Source: CAYUYM01 sp964449305
Lineage (GTDB): Bacteria > Bacteroidota > Ignavibacteria > SZUA-365 > CAYQST01
Direction of reading: 5' to 3'
Assembly (NCBI GenBank): GCA_964449305.1
Contig: CAYUYM010000057.1
Coordinates: 1 to 17,247, forward strand
Length of the DNA: 17,247 nt
Numbering within the stretch: position 1 is the stretch's first letter; each line of letters starts with the position of its first letter. This document shows positions 14,885 through 17,247 of this stretch, piece by piece. A model generated the notes under the pieces. That model had not been told where the DNA came from and did not search any database. It was given only the letters and a program-made list of their open reading frames with translations. Both the position numbers and the translations under genes were made by a program.

Positions 14885-17247
14885 TTCACCACCTCCATGA
14901 GTCGGGAATGCTGTTCCGTCGGAGTCTGCAAGACGATCACATATGATCCTGTTGGCAATGAAGAGACATCCACGGTCACGAGATACCGGCCCGCGGTGAG
15001 GTGATCGTCCACGATGCTCTTCAATCGATGCCCCATCATGTTCATGATATACAACTGTGTCCGCCCACTCTCGATCACCTCGTATTCGATTTCCGTGGTT
15101 GACCGCGTGGGATTTGGGCGGTTCTGCTTGAGCGTGATCCGCTTGTCGGAGAAGAACAGCCGCGTACCGCCGGATCGACATACATCGACGCAGATTTCGC
15201 ATGCTGTGTCGCCCAATGATACCTGCGCCGAGCTGTCCACCCAAACCACTGAGTCCAACGTGAGTCGTGTACAATCCGAATCACCGAGCAGCACGGTGAA
15301 CGGCATGTTTAACAGCACACCTCGCGTCGTGGCGCCATCACGAGTACCGCGGACACCCACAGTTCTCTCGTGCCCGACACGATGATCCGATACGACAGGA
15401 AACTGGGGTGTAATCACCGTCTTGTTGAACCGCAGAAGGGCGCTGAATTCACGAGTCTGCGTTGCACTCAACTGGAATGATGAGTCCAGATGAATCGGCA
15501 CCATCACCGTCGATCCGGATTTCAGCGGAGCCCCCACCGGGCATCCCAGGCTCACCGCCGTTCGTGCAGCCATCACATCAAAGGGATCGGACCAGGAGGG
15601 GCAGCCATTCGCATCAACCACTTCCACGCGGTACACACCGGAACCGTTGATCGGGATCTGCCGGCTGTTGGCCCCAGGAATCGGTGAGCCGTTGAAGTAC
15701 CATTGATAACTGGTTCGCAGATCGGTTGACAGGTTCGAACCAACACGCGTGATGCCTGGTGGGCTGACAATGTGATACGAGATCGTGACCGGCTGGGATG
15801 GGCCGTCGCAACCTGCTGCATCGGTCACCATGACAGTGTATGTCCCGGCGCCAACCTTGATCCGGGAAGTGCCACTTGCGATCGGCGTTCCGCTCTGGAA
15901 CCACTGGTAGCGCGAGTAGCCACTGCCGGCATCCAGTTCCAAAGTATCCCCCGGACAAAGTGGCGTGTTCCCGAGAACCATGATGAAAGGCTTTGGCAAG
16001 GGCAGGAAGGTAAGCGATATCTCGTTCCAACCTTCACATCCTTCCAGCGTTTTGACATCGACACGATATACATAACGACCGGCATTGGGTTCGGTCACGG
16101 TGATGCATTGCGTCGTAGCGCCAGTGGACCAATGGTAGCTGGCCATCCCTGCAGGAGCACAAAGCTCGCGGGATGTTCCGGCACATGGGATGGTATCGGT
16201 ATCCACGGTGATGGATGGGACAATGGTGGTGCCAATGGAGACGTCGATTGTCACGGTTGATGAGCACTTTGGCACAACCAGGTCCGTCACGGTCAGGGTC
16301 AGCTTTGCTTTCCCTGCGAGCCCCCATCGAACCTTCACAGAATCCAGATCTGCACTGCCTTCGATCGTCCCATCCCCACTGATGCTCCAGTGATAGCTCA
16401 CACCGGTTGAGATACTGTCGCGATACACTCTGACGCTGCGCTCGCACACTGATGTATCTCCAATCACCTGGGGCGCACGGGCGGGTGATACCGTGATGGC
16501 GATGCTGTTGGAAACACCGTCACACCCATTCGCGTCAGTCACATGAACATAGTACGTCCCGCCGAGCTTCACCGTGATCGTCGCGGTCGTATCGCCGGTT
16601 GACCATCGACAGGATGCAAAAGGCTGGGTCAAACGGATTTCCGTGCTTTCACCCAGACAGAATGCGGTTTGATCCGCCATGATGAACGGCATGGGCGCTG
16701 GATGGGCTGTGACTTCGACGGTGTCGGACACTCCCGAGCACCCGCTTGAATCCGTCACTGATACGGAATACCGACCGGCATGCGCCACCTTGATACATGG
16801 GGCCGTCTCGCCGGTTGACCACCGCCAGGTGGCATACCCGGCATCGGCACACAATGTGACGGTATCGCCGGGACAAAGCGTGTACTTGACGGCCGTGATT
16901 CTGGGCCGCAGGCCAATGCCGACATCAACCGAGTCCTCGGCAGTCACCGAGCAGCCACGGACCGTCTTTCTGACGGTGATCCTTCCCATGCCGATGCTTG
17001 ACCACTGTACCATGATGGACGGGGTTCCAAGGCCGGATTGCACCTTGCCGCCGACGACCTGCCAATCATAGGTTGCTCCCGAGTCCGGCGCCACGCTGTA
17101 GGTCTTTATCGCGTTGATGCAGGCTGATCCTTGCCCCATGATCACGGGCGTTGTGATTTGGACCATCGAAACCGGATACCAGGTGGATACACCGGTACAA
17201 CCGTTGGCATCGGTGACTTCGGCCCAGTAATCGCCGGCCGTTCGCAC
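14881..17247 (-). CDS. Giant T9SS cargo protein with Ig/PKD-like modules and C-terminal sorting domain (5' end off window)
   Basis: The frame is open to the right edge, so only the C-terminal 788 residues are seen; the GTG at 17247 is the window edge, not the start. Counting from the edge, residues 1-565 hold about seven Ig/PKD-like modules (WSTGETAPCIKV, WSTGDTTATITV, WSTGATTQCITV; GxYxVxVTDxxGC), with two WSTG-less modules carrying VxWxxxG. Residues about 570-700 form a cohesin-like or other beta-sandwich segment (KSGSTVMVPIHLDSSF, then FSALLRFNKTVITP). The last 85 residues are a type IX secretion C-terminal sorting domain: LKQNRPNPTRSTTEIEYEV, LYIMNMMGHRL, LPTGSYVIVLQ, ending LMEVVK. This directs export across the outer membrane and removal or anchoring of the tail at the surface. 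Its TGA overlaps the ATG of the OmpA-like gene. It shares module types and order with the protein at 1-3739. The ligand is unknown. Confidence 0.9.
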   Translation of the reverse strand: MRTAGDYWAEVTDANGCTGVSTWYPVSMVQITTPVIMGQGSACINAIKTYSVAPDSGATYDWQVVGGKVQSGLGTPSIMVQWSSIGMGRITVRKTVRGCSVTAEDSVDVGIGLRPRITAVKYTLCPGDTVTLCADAGYATWRWSTGETAPCIKVAHAGRYSVSVTDSSGCSGVSDTVEVTAHPAPMPFIMADQTAFCLGESTEIRLTQPFASCRWSTGDTTATITVKLGGTYYVHVTDANGCDGVSNSIAITVSPARAPQVIGDTSVCERSVRVYRDSISTGVSYHWSISGDGTIEGSADLDSVKVRWGLAGKAKLTLTVTDLVVPKCSSTVTIDVSIGTTIVPSITVDTDTIPCAGTSRELCAPAGMASYHWSTGATTQCITVTEPNAGRYVYRVDVKTLEGCEGWNEISLTFLPLPKPFIMVLGNTPLCPGDTLELDAGSGYSRYQWFQSGTPIASGTSRIKVGAGTYTVMVTDAAGCDGPSQPVTISYHIVSPPGITRVGSNLSTDLRTSYQWYFNGSPIPGANSRQIPINGSGVYRVEVVDANGCPSWSDPFDVMAARTAVSLGCPVGAPLKSGSTVMVPIHLDSSFQLSATQTREFSALLRFNKTVITPQFPVVSDHRVGHERTVGVRGTRDGATTRGVLLNMPFTVLLGDSDCTRLTLDSVVWVDSSAQVSLGDTACEICVDVCRSGGTRLFFSDKRITLKQNRPNPTRSTTEIEYEVIESGRTQLYIMNMMGHRLKSIVDDHLTAGRYLVTVDVSSLPTGSYVIVLQTPTEQHSRLMEVVK
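15550..17247 (-). repeat. Array of about seven Ig/PKD-like modules (protein-level repeat)
   Basis: After a partial module at the edge, the order is III-I-I-III-I followed by two modules with a longer WFQSG/WYFNG insertion instead of WSTG. The type III modules are recognised by VQWSSIGMGRITV and VRWGLAGKAKLTLTV. Corresponding modules in the left-hand protein carry VHWGTAGIGRIIV and VQWGAVGSGSIAV. The array is continuous with sequence beyond the right edge. Confidence 0.75.

Noticed and set aside
14885..15274. 130-residue N-terminal extension of the OmpA-like protein
   Set aside because: It overlaps the conserved T9SS sorting domain of the upstream gene in another frame; the signal peptide and ATGA overlap place the start at 14884.

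Overview
The window looks like chromosomal DNA from a moderately GC-rich member of the Bacteroidota/Chlorobi lineage, plausibly a Kapabacteria- or Ignavibacteria-like organism. That placement is inferred from gene content: a C-terminal sorting domain of the type IX secretion system (T9SS), very long surface proteins built from LamG and Ig/PKD-like modules, a tandem OmpA-domain outer-membrane protein, and a YfbK-type VWA protein with an N-terminal carboxypeptidase-regulatory-like domain. Coding density is high. All genes are on the minus strand except one lipoprotein. I see no tRNA, rRNA, CRISPR array, transposase or integrase.

Layout from left to right. (1) 1-3739, minus: the N-terminal 1246 codons of a giant exported protein with a signal peptide, two LamG domains and ten Ig/PKD-like modules; its 3' end lies off the left edge. 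(2) 3948-4901, plus: a lipoprotein with a TolB-like (PD40) beta-propeller, followed by a clear hairpin terminator at 4924-4954. (3) About 300 bp with no gene. (4) 6190-7281 and 5254-6099, minus: a probable two-gene unit encoding a divergent sigma-factor-like protein and a zinc-finger (Hx3Cx2C) anti-sigma-like protein. (5) 7910-9799, minus: an exported YfbK-family VWA protein. (6) 10390-12705, minus: an unusual membrane protein joining a Lon-like (S16) domain through one transmembrane helix to an extracytoplasmic FG-GAP-containing region. (7) 12884-14884, minus: an outer-membrane protein with two OmpA C-terminal domains. (8) 14881-17247, minus: the C-terminal 788 residues of a second giant Ig/PKD-module protein with a T9SS sorting domain; its stop overlaps the OmpA start (ATGA).

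Two non-coding features stand out. The gaps upstream of the YfbK-like gene (9785-10246) and upstream of the sigma-like gene (7363-7849) are diverged copies of one element of about 470 bp, nearly identical at both ends. Each copy ends at the same ribosome-binding site and ATG, but in the 7363-7849 copy that reading frame stops after eight codons.

How the genes may work together is inference. The two flanking proteins are probably T9SS cargo on the cell surface, the OmpA protein anchors the outer membrane to peptidoglycan and is translationally coupled to one cargo gene, and the middle four genes look like an envelope-sensing or regulatory group (membrane Lon-like/FG-GAP protein, exported VWA protein, sigma/anti-sigma-like pair). 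No sequence evidence proves that these four act in one pathway.
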